Part shown: positions 17,668 through 26,275 of the stretch, in pieces
Position numbering within the stretch: the first letter of the stretch is position 1
How the letters are laid out: every line of letters starts with the position of its first letter
DNA from: CBDDBX01 sp965225955
GTDB taxonomy: Bacteria; Acidobacteriota; Aminicenantia; UBA2199
Assembly: GCA_965225955.1 (NCBI GenBank)
Contig: CBDDBX010000012.1
Coordinates: forward strand, 26,226-90,225
Length of the DNA stretch: 64,000 nucleotides
Direction: 5' to 3'
Program-made: the position numbers and the translations under genes
The notes under the pieces: generated by a model
The model's database searches: none
What the model was told of the DNA's origin: nothing
What the model saw: only the letters and a program-made list of their open reading frames with translations

Positions 17668-17692
17668 CAGATAAGATCAAATATTATAATCT
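17664..17692 (+). promoter_or_regulatory. Promoter overlapping the stop codon of the GT39-like gene
   Basis: TTGACA at 17664-17669 contains the TGA stop of the upstream gene. The -10 is either TATAAT at 17685-17690 (15-nt spacer) or TAATCT at 17687-17692 (17-nt spacer). It argues that the methyltransferase starts at 17719, not at the in-frame ATG at 17695, which lies at or before the expected transcription start. Confidence 0.55.
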
Positions 17693-17718
17693 GATTGTTC
17701 AATTCAGGTAAGGAAATC

Positions 17719-18372
17719 ATGAGTAGTAAAAGGGAACAGAATATTGAAGAGGCATACAGCCGTATTAAAGCCATATATAAAGAAAAAGGAGTTTTTCACT
17801 CCTTCTATACATTTTACAGACATCTGACTTGTCCGATTAAGAAGATATTTACTCTTATACCGGAAGAGAAAACAATACTTGATATTGGTTGTGGTTTTGG
17901 TTTTATATCCTTATGGACAGCTCTTGTATTCAGGAACTCAACGGTTAAAGGTATGGATCTTGTTAAAGAGAGAATTGATTTTGCTTCTGATCTGTGCAAA
18001 GACATTCCCAACCTTAGCTTTGAAGTAAAAGATATAACTAAAGATAACCTTGAAGAGAACGGAAACATGATTCTTCTGATCGACCTGTTTCATCACGTTC
18101 CTTTTGAATCACAGCTTCCGTTTCTTAAGCAGTGTATGGATCGCATACCATCTGGTGGCTACATTATATTTAAAGATATAGACAGACGCCCCTGGTGGAA
18201 ATATAAGGTGAACTATATTCAGGACTATATCTTTACGAAAGAGAAAACCTTCAGCAGAGATCGTCGTGAATATATGAAATTTTTTGAAGAAGAAGGGTTT
18301 GAAACAGAATATTTTGATCTTATGAAGTTCTATCCATATTCACACTACCTCATAAGAGCCCGGAAGAAGTAA
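17719..18372 (+). CDS. Class I SAM-dependent methyltransferase
   Basis: 217 residues from the ATG at 17719 (AGGTAAGGA upstream). Motif I ILDIGCGFGFISLW (about 54-67) binds S-adenosylmethionine. Acidic and motif II-like features follow (GMDLVKERIDFA, ILLIDLFHHVPF). The C-terminal part (SGGYIIFKDIDRRPWWKYKVNYIQDYIFT) is typical of ubiquinone/lipid-type methyltransferases. The substrate is unknown; placement between a membrane glycosyltransferase and a GT2 gene suggests modification of the same glycan or lipid (inference). Confidence 0.8.
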   Translation: MSSKREQNIEEAYSRIKAIYKEKGVFHSFYTFYRHLTCPIKKIFTLIPEEKTILDIGCGFGFISLWTALVFRNSTVKGMDLVKERIDFASDLCKDIPNLSFEVKDITKDNLEENGNMILLIDLFHHVPFESQLPFLKQCMDRIPSGGYIIFKDIDRRPWWKYKVNYIQDYIFTKEKTFSRDRREYMKFFEEEGFETEYFDLMKFYPYSHYLIRARKK

Positions 18373-18579
18373 ACTCAGCGCATCAATTGCTTCCTGTACG
18401 ACACTGACTAACAGGGATCCTCACAGACAATCATCCATTATTTGTTGAACGGATTTTTCTTCTGTATACACAAATAATTATCTATTTTGCTCCTATGAAA
18501 AAGAACCTCGTTTTTTACCCCTTTCCAGCGCAAGAAAATAATAGCTCTTACCCCCTTAAAATGGTATAATAGCCTTTTC

Positions 18580-18606
18580 TTGACATTGTACCGTTTAAAT
18601 TATAAT
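18580..18606 (+). promoter_or_regulatory. Promoter region of the GT2 operon
   Basis: TTGACA at 18580-18585 and TATAAT at 18601-18606 (15-nt spacer; TAATAT two bases on gives 17). A second candidate, extended -10 TGGTATAAT ending at 18570, lies just upstream. The 259-bp gap before 18632 otherwise shows only A/T-rich sequence and a fragment (CACTGACTAACAG ... CTCACAGACAATC) resembling repeat sequence at 25477 and 39585. Confidence 0.55.
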
Positions 18607-18631
18607 ATTCGGTATTTACGGGTGGAATATT

Positions 18632-19357
18632 ATGACTAAAAAAAAGACGGTGGACATACTTTTACCGGTATACAATGAAGAGCATGTACTGGAAAAGAGT
18701 GTCACCACATTACGCACATTTCTACAGGAAAATGTTACAAACTTTACCTGGACTATCAAGGTAGGCGATAATGCATCTACAGATTCAACTCTTAAAGTAG
18801 CACAGGATCTTGCTGCAAAATTTGAGGATGTTGAAGTTGTACATCTTGATAAGAAGGGTCGTGGCAGAATGGTAAAACATGCCTGGACAACAAGTGAAGC
18901 AGACGTTCTGACCTATATGGACATTGATCTGTCAACCGATCTTAAAGCTTTTCCTCCAATGGTGGAATCAATTTTTGATGGCTACTCAGTAGCTATTGGC
19001 TCAAGACAATACAAAGGAGCTGAAGTTGATCGTAGCCTTAAAAGAGAAGTTATTTCCCAGGGCTACATTATAATACTCAAAATTCTTCTGGGATTCCCTT
19101 TTACAGATGCTCAGTGCGGTTTTAAAGCTGTATCAAAACAGGCTGTAAAGGAGCTGTTCCACATTATCGAGGATGATGAGTGGTTCTTTGATACTGAACT
19201 ACTTCATATAGCTCACAAAAACGGATATAAAGTTAAAGAACTCCCTGTCAGATGGATTGAAGACAGAGATTCAAGAGTTAAAATTATGAGAACTGCCTGG
19301 ATGGATATAAAAGGTGTTTTCAGAATGATTAAAAACCGCAGGAAGATCATCTTATGA
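18632..19357 (+). CDS. Family 2 glycosyltransferase, polyprenyl-phosphate glycosyltransferase type
   Basis: 241 residues; GGTGGA precedes the ATG. Landmarks are VDILLPVYNEE near the N-terminus, DNASTDSTLK, the metal-binding MDIDLSTD (DxD-like), and GSRQYKG ... KREVISQGY. DAQCGFKAVSK is characteristic of dolichyl/undecaprenyl-phosphate glucose or mannose synthases. No C-terminal membrane helices are present, so the enzyme is a short soluble or peripheral form. It would charge a polyprenyl phosphate with one sugar on the cytoplasmic side, the usual donor for GT-C enzymes such as that at 15370. The next gene overlaps by 4 nt. Confidence 0.85.
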   Translation: MTKKKTVDILLPVYNEEHVLEKSVTTLRTFLQENVTNFTWTIKVGDNASTDSTLKVAQDLAAKFEDVEVVHLDKKGRGRMVKHAWTTSEADVLTYMDIDLSTDLKAFPPMVESIFDGYSVAIGSRQYKGAEVDRSLKREVISQGYIIILKILLGFPFTDAQCGFKAVSKQAVKELFHIIEDDEWFFDTELLHIAHKNGYKVKELPVRWIEDRDSRVKIMRTAWMDIKGVFRMIKNRRKIIL

Positions 19358-20697
19358 GCAGAACCCTTCTGATAACAGGAGCTACCGGTTTCCTTGGTAA
19401 ATCGGTACTGAAGCAACTCCCCTGGGATCAGTTTGATGAAGTCATTCTTGCCGTCAGGAACCAGAACAAACTACCTGAATCCTGCGATACAAAAGCAGTA
19501 GTTAAGAGTGGGAACCTGTCAGATAAAACCTTCTGTGAAGAGATTACCAAAGGTGTTGATACGGTTCTTCATATGGCTTCTGCAACCGGGAAACTTGCAT
19601 CTTCACTTTACCGGGAATCTATTGTTGACAATACAGAGAATTTAGTTGAATCTTCTGAGAAAAACGGAGTTAAACAGTTCATATATATCAGCTCCATTGC
19701 TGTAAATTTTGAGAAAGCTCCCCGCTATTTTTATGCTGAAGCAAAAAAAGAGGCTGAGCAGATAGTCTCATCATCATCACTAAAAACAGCTATTGTAAGA
19801 CCAACTATGATTTTTGGAACAGGTTCTCCGGTTTTCAACGGCTTCAAAAGCCTTGCGCTTCTTCCGTTTATTCCCATGTTTGGTAAAGGTGATGCGAAAA
19901 TTCAGCCGGTTGACGTTAAAGATGCGGCATTTGCTCTTATTTCACTTACTACAACAGAAATAGATAAAGATTGCACAATTGAACTGGGTGGAAATGAAGT
20001 TCTTACCATAAAAGAGCTTATGAAAAGTATTGCTGTTGCCGGAGGCAAAGAGAAACCCTCTTTCCTTTCTCTGCCACTTTCCCTGATAGTTGCCTGTCTC
20101 AGAATTACAGAACCACTGCTTTACAGATTTCTGCCATTTACTCTTGGTCAGCTGGCATCTTTCAGAAATCATAGTACTTCGTCCACAACAGATCCTGCTT
20201 TTGCCTGCTCTACTGGTATAGATACTATGATTAAGGAAGGTATGAAACCTGTGCCTCCATCAAGGGCAGAACTGATTAAGGAGTGCAACACCTACTGCAA
20301 ATATCTAACCGGCAAAGAGCCGGATCAGTACTTAACAGAGAAATATCTTGACTACCATTCAAAACTTAAACCCACAGGAACTTCTGCTTTTGATGGTATT
20401 GTAAATAAATTTGCATCATCATCTCCGTTAATAACCAAAATGTGTGATGCCTGGTGCAGGTTCTTTTTCCCCACTTCACTTTTGCGTCATAAACTGACCT
20501 ACCTGCTTGGTATAGCAGAAACAGTTCCACCATACAGCAATATTCTTGACTCATCTGATAATATGAGTATACCGGTTCTGTTTATCCGCATGGGAATAAG
20601 AGGTGTAATTATGGCAATTCAGATATGCCTTGCATCTATATTCCTGATACCAGGTAAAATTGTTCTTCATAAACCAGAAAAGGAGAAGCAGAAATGA
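19354..20697 (+). CDS. Extended SDR with C-terminal membrane-associated domain
   Basis: 447 residues, coupled to the GT2 gene (ATGA). Residues 1-320 are an NAD(P)-binding extended SDR: GATGFLG at about 9-15, a serine in YISSIAVN, and Tyr-x-x-x-Lys as YAEAK at about 127-131, then RPTMIFGTGSPVF. An extra domain of about 120 residues ends with a hydrophobic helix (GVIMAIQICLASIFLIPG) and a basic tail, so the protein is likely anchored to the inner membrane. The extension is not usual for sugar epimerases and suggests a lipid-type substrate (inference). Confidence 0.75.
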   Translation: MSRTLLITGATGFLGKSVLKQLPWDQFDEVILAVRNQNKLPESCDTKAVVKSGNLSDKTFCEEITKGVDTVLHMASATGKLASSLYRESIVDNTENLVESSEKNGVKQFIYISSIAVNFEKAPRYFYAEAKKEAEQIVSSSSLKTAIVRPTMIFGTGSPVFNGFKSLALLPFIPMFGKGDAKIQPVDVKDAAFALISLTTTEIDKDCTIELGGNEVLTIKELMKSIAVAGGKEKPSFLSLPLSLIVACLRITEPLLYRFLPFTLGQLASFRNHSTSSTTDPAFACSTGIDTMIKEGMKPVPPSRAELIKECNTYCKYLTGKEPDQYLTEKYLDYHSKLKPTGTSAFDGIVNKFASSSPLITKMCDAWCRFFFPTSLLRHKLTYLLGIAETVPPYSNILDSSDNMSIPVLFIRMGIRGVIMAIQICLASIFLIPGKIVLHKPEKEKQK

Positions 20698-22295
20698 GTG
20701 TAACAGTTGTAGGTTCAGGAGCCAGCGGCATTCATTTCGCCCTGACTCTTCTGAAAAAGGGGAAGAAAGTAACTCTTGTTGATACAGGTTATCAGGCTCC
20801 TCCTAAAGTTAATGTTGAAGATAGCTTCAAGGATCTCAAAGAAAACCTTGAAGATCCGGCAGAGTATTTTCTCGGAAAGGAATACGAAAGTGTCGTTTCA
20901 CCGGAATTCAGTCATGAAATATACGGATTCCCTCCAAATAAACAGTATGTATTCAGAACCCCAAAAGGCTTCAGTCACCATTCAGAAGGCTTTGAACCTC
21001 TCTTCTCTTTTGCAAGAGGAGGACTGGCTCAGGCATGGACCGGGGGATCTTATCCATACAATGATGATGATCTGAGGGATTATCCTTTTGATTATAAAGA
21101 TATTGAACCATACTATAGTGAAATAGCTGACAGAATTGGATTAATTGGTGCTGATGACGATCTGGTTCGCTTCTTTCCATATCATGGAAACCTTCTCGGG
21201 CCTCTGCAACTTGACGAGAGTTCAGCTATTCTTGTAGATAAGTACAATAAAAAGAGAGAAAAACTTAACAGCAGTATGGGTGTCTATCTTGGCAGATCCA
21301 GAATATCTGTTCTGAGCTGCGATAAAAACGGACGTAAAAAATGCGACTACTCAGGCCGTTGCCTGTGGAGCTGCCCTACTGATTCACTATACGTACCTTC
21401 AGTAACTCTGAAGGAGTGCCTGGAGTATCCTGAATTCACATATATTCCTGATACCTTTGTAACCCACTTTACAACAAGCGGCAAAGAGGTTAACGAATTA
21501 AAAGGGTACAATGTAAACAATGGCTCATCATTCAGCCTGAAAACAGATAAACTTGTTCTGGCTGCCGGTACAATGTCATCATCCAAGATTTTCCTGGACT
21601 CAATATACAGAGCCACAGGAGAGCTTCATGCTCTGGAAGGATTAATGGATAACAGGCAGATCCTTGTGCCCTTTATTAACATGGGAATGCTTGGTAAGAG
21701 TCACAATCCTGATTCATACCAGTACCATCAGCTTGCAGTTGGTATTGAAACCAAAGATCCTGCTCACTATATACATGGTCAGATTACAACTCTTAAAACC
21801 GGCCTGATGCAGCCAGCCATTCAGACAATGCCTCTGGACTATAAAACAGCAATATTTGTAGAGAGAAATCTGCATTCAGCTCTGGGAGTAATTAACCTGA
21901 ACTTCATGGATTACCGCAGACCGGAAAACAGACTTGCTATTGAACCTGATGGAAAAGGTGGAACAAAACTCAGAATAAACTATGCACCACCATCTGATGA
22001 GCAGAAGAGTATAAATTACGGTATAAAAAAGGCTAAGAAATTCCTTATGAAACTTGGAGCCATAGTACCTCCCGGTCAGATACATACAAGACCGATGGGT
22101 GCCAGCATTCACTATTCAGGAACAATCCCGATGTCACAGAACAAGACACCTTTTACCGTTAACAGTAATTGCAGAAGTAATGATTTTGATAACCTCTACT
22201 TTGTAGATGGAACACCACTCCCCTTCCTGCCAGCCAAGAACCTTACATTTACACTTATGGCAAATGCAGCAAGAGTGGCAGATAAAGAATTTTAA
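20694..22295 (+). CDS. GMC-family FAD oxidoreductase
   Basis: 533 residues, overlapping the SDR stop by 4 nt. The FAD motif is GSGASGIHFALTLLKKGKKVTLVD at the N-terminus. A Cys-rich stretch around 222-236 (KKCDYSGRCLWSCPTDSLY) resembles the cysteine motif seen in many bacterial GMC enzymes. VLAAGTMSSSKIF and the C-terminal GMC domain follow, with the catalytic-type HYSGTIPM and NLYFVDGTPLPFLPAKN. It oxidises an alcohol, possibly on the product of the neighbouring SDR/GT2. It ends 17 nt before the adaptor-barrel fusion and is probably co-transcribed with it. Confidence 0.8.
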   Translation: MSVTVVGSGASGIHFALTLLKKGKKVTLVDTGYQAPPKVNVEDSFKDLKENLEDPAEYFLGKEYESVVSPEFSHEIYGFPPNKQYVFRTPKGFSHHSEGFEPLFSFARGGLAQAWTGGSYPYNDDDLRDYPFDYKDIEPYYSEIADRIGLIGADDDLVRFFPYHGNLLGPLQLDESSAILVDKYNKKREKLNSSMGVYLGRSRISVLSCDKNGRKKCDYSGRCLWSCPTDSLYVPSVTLKECLEYPEFTYIPDTFVTHFTTSGKEVNELKGYNVNNGSSFSLKTDKLVLAAGTMSSSKIFLDSIYRATGELHALEGLMDNRQILVPFINMGMLGKSHNPDSYQYHQLAVGIETKDPAHYIHGQITTLKTGLMQPAIQTMPLDYKTAIFVERNLHSALGVINLNFMDYRRPENRLAIEPDGKGGTKLRINYAPPSDEQKSINYGIKKAKKFLMKLGAIVPPGQIHTRPMGASIHYSGTIPMSQNKTPFTVNSNCRSNDFDNLYFVDGTPLPFLPAKNLTFTLMANAARVADKEF

Positions 22296-22312
22296 TTATG
22301 AGAGGATTAAAT

Positions 22313-23857
22313 ATGATCAGAATAGCAGCGATAGTTCTTCTATTATGCATCCCCGCATTAAGTGCTACAGAAAAAAAAGAGTTTAAAGTCTCTTTAAAAA
22401 GAGTCGAAAAAGGGAAATTTACTGAATACCGTGAATTTCTTAAAGAGTTGAAAGAGTACAATAACTTCTCTGAAGACAGATGTCTTAAAATGGATCTCAC
22501 AAGTTCAGAAGCCAGATGTTTTAAAAATGATAATGAAACACTGGATATTGTTGTAGGAGATGATGAGCTGAAGTTTGAAGGTAAACTTATTAAATCCAGA
22601 AACGGTGGAGTTATAGTTCTCAACGACCCTGATCACAAAATAGATTCAGGTTCAGCAGGCTCTTTCAGTACAAAAGTTAAAGTTCATAAAGATGTACTGA
22701 GACTCAACAGAAAATATATTCTGAACGATGAAGACGGCAGCTTTGTATACTTAAAAAAAGGAAGTAAAGCTGTTAAGAAATATATAAAAACCTCTCCTGC
22801 TTCAAGAGGCATTGTGATGATCAGATCCGGCCTTAAAGATGGAGCTCTGATAGTTAAAAGCGTAACCAGTGATGGCAGTGATATTCCTGTTGCAGGAGCT
22901 GCGGAACTTCTGGGGAAAAAAGCCCGCATAACATCTGATGATATTCCTCCTGCTCCGGTTAAGAAGAAGATTACAAAAAAGAGAAGATCTTCATCAAAAA
23001 AGAGAACTATTGAAATCCGAAATGGTAAGAAATCTTTTCTTGATAAACTGGAATTTGATGTATCTGTAGGTTTTGGAGCCTTTACTACTTCAGATCTGAA
23101 CTCTAAATATGACGGAAATGCTGATACAATTAAAAAGTATGCAGATTCTCTTGGCCTTTCTCACAGTGCTACCACTTCAATTGAGAAGATCAAATCATCT
23201 ATTCCTTTTAACCTCTCTGTTAATTACAAATTGAAGTCAAATCTTCTTATAAAAATTGGTCTTGAGTTCTCTTCAGGTAAAGTAACACCTTCAGGTACTT
23301 ATACAAATACATGGCCTGAAATCAATCTTGAAGAGAAACATACATACGATACAGAAAACAAAGTTAGTTATGTAATGCCTTATATTGGTGCTGAATACCG
23401 GGTAACAAAATCCATTGGTCTTTACGGTGCACTGGGTCTGAACTCAGCTAAATTCACACATAAAGAGACATATACTTTTACAGAACCAGGCAGAACAGTA
23501 ACAATGAAAACTGATCTTGAAGCTACAGGAAGTTCCATGGGCATCATTATTGGTGGTAAATATATTCATAAACTATCTAAAAAGATAGCGCTTCACGGAA
23601 AGATTGAATTCTCACATTCAAAGATCTCATCACTTTCCGGTGATCGTACTATTGCAGCATCAGATTCTCTGGGTAACTCCAAAACCAGTAAAGCTTCAGG
23701 AACTCTCTACGATATGGAGATTGATCCTTATGGTAACAACTGGTGGGTTAACTACTGGGATATGGAAGGAGATGGTACACCTTCACCACGCAGAAATCTT
23801 AAAAAGAAGAGTCTCAACCTGACAAGTATAAAGGTAATGGTTGGTATAACCTTCTGA
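22313..23857 (+). CDS. Short periplasmic-adaptor-like domain fused to outer-membrane barrel
   Basis: 514 residues from the ATG at 22313 (GAGAGGA at about 8 nt; an upstream in-frame ATG at 22298 lacks a site). A signal peptide (1-18) is followed by a charged N-terminal segment to about 75. A region at about 80-205 then resembles the beta-barrel plus membrane-proximal domains of RND adaptors (DGSFVYLKKGSKAVKKYIKTS ... IRSGLKDGALIVKSV). A basic linker follows (KKKITKKRRSSSKKR, about 217-231), then a beta-barrel of about 270 residues ending GITF. Unlike the fusion at 2752-4626 it has no lipoyl halves or helical hairpin, and the barrel is a different, larger type. It shares the adaptor-basic linker-barrel layout. 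Role unknown. Confidence 0.65.
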   Translation: MIRIAAIVLLLCIPALSATEKKEFKVSLKRVEKGKFTEYREFLKELKEYNNFSEDRCLKMDLTSSEARCFKNDNETLDIVVGDDELKFEGKLIKSRNGGVIVLNDPDHKIDSGSAGSFSTKVKVHKDVLRLNRKYILNDEDGSFVYLKKGSKAVKKYIKTSPASRGIVMIRSGLKDGALIVKSVTSDGSDIPVAGAAELLGKKARITSDDIPPAPVKKKITKKRRSSSKKRTIEIRNGKKSFLDKLEFDVSVGFGAFTTSDLNSKYDGNADTIKKYADSLGLSHSATTSIEKIKSSIPFNLSVNYKLKSNLLIKIGLEFSSGKVTPSGTYTNTWPEINLEEKHTYDTENKVSYVMPYIGAEYRVTKSIGLYGALGLNSAKFTHKETYTFTEPGRTVTMKTDLEATGSSMGIIIGGKYIHKLSKKIALHGKIEFSHSKISSLSGDRTIAASDSLGNSKTSKASGTLYDMEIDPYGNNWWVNYWDMEGDGTPSPRRNLKKKSLNLTSIKVMVGITF

Positions 23858-23871
23858 TAATGATTCTTGTT

Positions 23872-23900
23872 TTGAAATAATCTGCTTATTATGATATTAC
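23872..23900 (+). promoter_or_regulatory. Promoter of the C69 peptidase gene
   Basis: TTGAAA (23872-23877), 17-nt spacer, TATTAC (23895-23900). The ATG at 23910 is only 9 nt past the -10, so the leader would be only about 3 nt. Confidence 0.45.
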
Positions 23901-23909
23901 TTAGGTAAG

Positions 23910-25453
23910 ATGAAGTTAATCGTACTTGTACTGATACTTAGTTCATGGGTTATTGGGGTTGAACGGTCTGTTACTATTGTTGCAGGTCGTAAAGCCACAA
24001 CAGACGGCTCGGTAATAGTCGCCATAACGAGAGTATATCCGGTTCCAACTTCATCAATTACCATGTAGAACCTGAAGGGAAAACAAGAAAGAGGTATCAG
24101 AAGCTTCTTAGTGGTGAAGTAATTCGCCATCCTTCAGAAAGAAAGGGGTTTTTCTGGATACAGGTTCCCGGTCAGAAACACTCGGATTCATATTTCTCTC
24201 ATAAAGGAATCACCGTTACAGAAAACCTTACTCCCTCAAAAGCCAAAGGGACTTTAAAATCCGGCATAGGTTTCTATCTGATCAGAATAGCAATCCATTC
24301 TGCAGTATCAGCTTCAGATGCAGTAAACAGAATAGGAGCTCTGGTGGAAAGACACGGGTACAGAGATTCCGGCACCACATTATGTGTGGCAGATTCAAAA
24401 GAAGCCTGGATTGTTCATGTAATCAGAGGAAGACACTGGATAGCCAGAAGAGTTCCTGATGATCAGGTTGTAGTTGTAACAAACTCATATATAATCGATA
24501 AGATTAACCTGAATGATAAAAAAGAGCTCCGTGGTTCTTCTGACATTATTGAATACGCTGTGAAGCATAACTGGTATGATCTTCAGAAAGAAGGGTTTAT
24601 AGGGCTTCTGAGTCTTAAAGACAATATAAACAATAAAAAGAAAGTAAAAAGAGCATATAAAACCAGAAAAGCTGTTCTCAAACAGTGGCAGTTAAAGATC
24701 CTTGAGGGCTCTTTTAATTTTGCAAAAACATATAGCCCCGTCAGAAAAAACAGTGATTCCCGGACAATGAGATGGTACATTACTCAACTTCTTATGAATG
24801 AGAAACTCCCACCTGAATCTACCCTGCCATTCTCCTTTACTCCTGCCAGTAAAATTGATCTGAACGATATGTTTACAATTCTCCGTAATCATTACGAGAA
24901 TAGTGACCTTGATATGTCAGACAGTTATAAAAACGGCTCTCCCAATGTTCTTAATAAAAACGCCATATGTAATGAAAAAACTATATACTCCTTTGTATCG
25001 TGGATGAGAAATGATGACAGGCTTCCTGTCAACCTCAGACCAGTACTTTGGGTGTCTATGGGGCAGCCGGACTCCAATGCATTTACCCCCTGGTATTTTA
25101 CAATAGACTCAATCCCGGAAGGCTACAATACAATCAGCCCTTTAAAGGCAATAAAGAAGCACTTCTCAAAAAGTATCATTCCAACTGTTACAGTAGCCTG
25201 TGATGATTTTGCAGCACTTAACGATAAAGTTAACGAAGATTATCGTAACCGAATAAGGATAGTAAAAAAAGAGTGGCGTAATTTTGAAAACTATCTGTTT
25301 AAAGCACTCAGAAAAAATGAGCGTGAATATATGTACATCTTTCAGAAGAAGCCGGTAATAGGTATGAAGCTGGCAACCTGCTACATTCACAACATAGCAC
25401 TGAAAAAGTGGTTCATCGCAACAGAACTACTGCATAAACTATCAGCTCTTTAA
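23910..25453 (+). pseudogene. Peptidase family C69 (dipeptidase) gene with a frameshift
   Basis: The frame from the ATG at 23910 encodes a signal peptide and VTIVAGRKATTDGSVIVA, the C69 N-terminal motif, then stops at 24066-24068. The continuing motif (HNES-like, GSNFINYHVEPEGK) is in another frame beginning CAT at 24023 and runs without interruption to 25453. One base appears to be missing at about 24021-24022 (expected ...GTC GCN CAT AAC). The downstream part has normal family features (WVSMGQPDSNAFTPWYFTI, AVSASDAVNRIGALVERHGY). The position of the N-terminal nucleophile Cys appears as Ser (RSVTIV). It is either a recent pseudogene or a sequencing/assembly error; the long intact second frame argues the damage is recent. 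Confidence 0.75.
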
Positions 25454-25604
25454 AAACAACCGCAGCCCCTCACGGACAATCACAGACCCACAAAGACAAA
25501 AAAATTCATCCGCAGATTTTTAAAAGAAATTACATAAAAAAGGGTAGATACAGAACCTCCCCCCTACGTCTGTGCTGTTTTGACAATTTAAATAAGACAC
25601 GTAC

Positions 25605-25625
25605 GGGCAGATTCTATATCTGCCC
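25605..25625. terminator. Bidirectional hairpin between convergent genes
   Basis: A perfect 8-bp stem (GGGCAGAT/ATCTGCCC) with a 5-nt loop lies between the C69 gene (plus) and the lipoprotein gene (minus), well placed to end both transcripts. No strong U-run on either side. Confidence 0.5.
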
Positions 25626-25661
25626 TCAACCACGGGAATCTAATTATAGCTTGTCGAAGAA

Positions 25662-26234
25662 CTACATCTTCTTTACGAGTTCCCAGACCACATAATCAGC
25701 TAATACTTCAGGTCTTACAGAGGTTTTGCCCAGTTTGGTATCAAGAGGATAAGATGGATCTTTAGCAACCTTCTCTCTCTCATTTTCAGCCATGAAAACA
25801 GTAACTCCGTTTTTAACATCAATAAGTCTGATTTTCAGACCCACTCTGGTTCTGTTCAGGCCACCGTAAAACCATTTCTGCAAATCCCCTACCAGAATGT
25901 ACTCATACTTCTTTTCCCTGCCTTCACGAACTGCATTCTGCAAACGTAACTCTTCAGTTTCACCAAGGCGGCTCCAGGGGGAATTACTGTAAACTGATGC
26001 TACATTGAACTTCTTCCCTTTTAAAAGGTGCTTATGAAAAAGTGCTGCAACCTCAGTACCTTTACCTTTAGCATGATCCGGTTCCTTAAGGTTAAAAATA
26101 AGGATGGATGCTTTTCTGAAATCTTTCTTTTTATGCTCTATTATGACATTCAGGTTTCTGTTTGGTTCACGAAGGAAACAACTGGTAAACATAAGAATCA
26201 GAGGTAAAAAAATGGCTATCTTATTTATTCTCAT
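25662..26234 (-). CDS. Putative lipoprotein of unknown function
   Basis: 190 residues. The N-terminal signal ends in a lipobox (LMFTSC, Cys at about 19), so the mature protein is probably a membrane-anchored lipoprotein. The body has alternating beta/alpha character (KASILIFNLKEPDHAKGKGTEVA; YEYILVGDLQKWFYGGLNRTRVGLKIRLIDVKNGVTVF), reminiscent of small lipoproteins with a CsgG/TolB-N-like alpha-beta domain, but I cannot assign a family. No Shine-Dalgarno sequence precedes the ATG. A consensus promoter ends 6 nt before it, so translation is probably leaderless. Confidence 0.7.
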   Translation of the reverse strand: MRINKIAIFLPLILMFTSCFLREPNRNLNVIIEHKKKDFRKASILIFNLKEPDHAKGKGTEVAALFHKHLLKGKKFNVASVYSNSPWSRLGETEELRLQNAVREGREKKYEYILVGDLQKWFYGGLNRTRVGLKIRLIDVKNGVTVFMAENEREKVAKDPSYPLDTKLGKTSVRPEVLADYVVWELVKKM

Positions 26235-26240
26235 TAGTTG

Positions 26241-26269
26241 ATTATATATAGGAGAAAGTTTTTAGTCAA
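26241..26269 (-). promoter_or_regulatory. Promoter giving a leaderless lipoprotein mRNA
   Basis: Reading the minus strand: TTGACT (26269-26264), 17-nt spacer, TATAAT (26246-26241), then CAACTA and the ATG at 26234. The expected transcription start, 7 nt past the -10, is the A of the start codon. Confidence 0.65.
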
Positions 26270-26275
26270 AAGAGA

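Noticed and set aside
25580..25585. TTGACA in the gap after the C69 gene
   Set aside because: No suitable -10 and no plus-strand gene downstream before the minus-strand lipoprotein gene.
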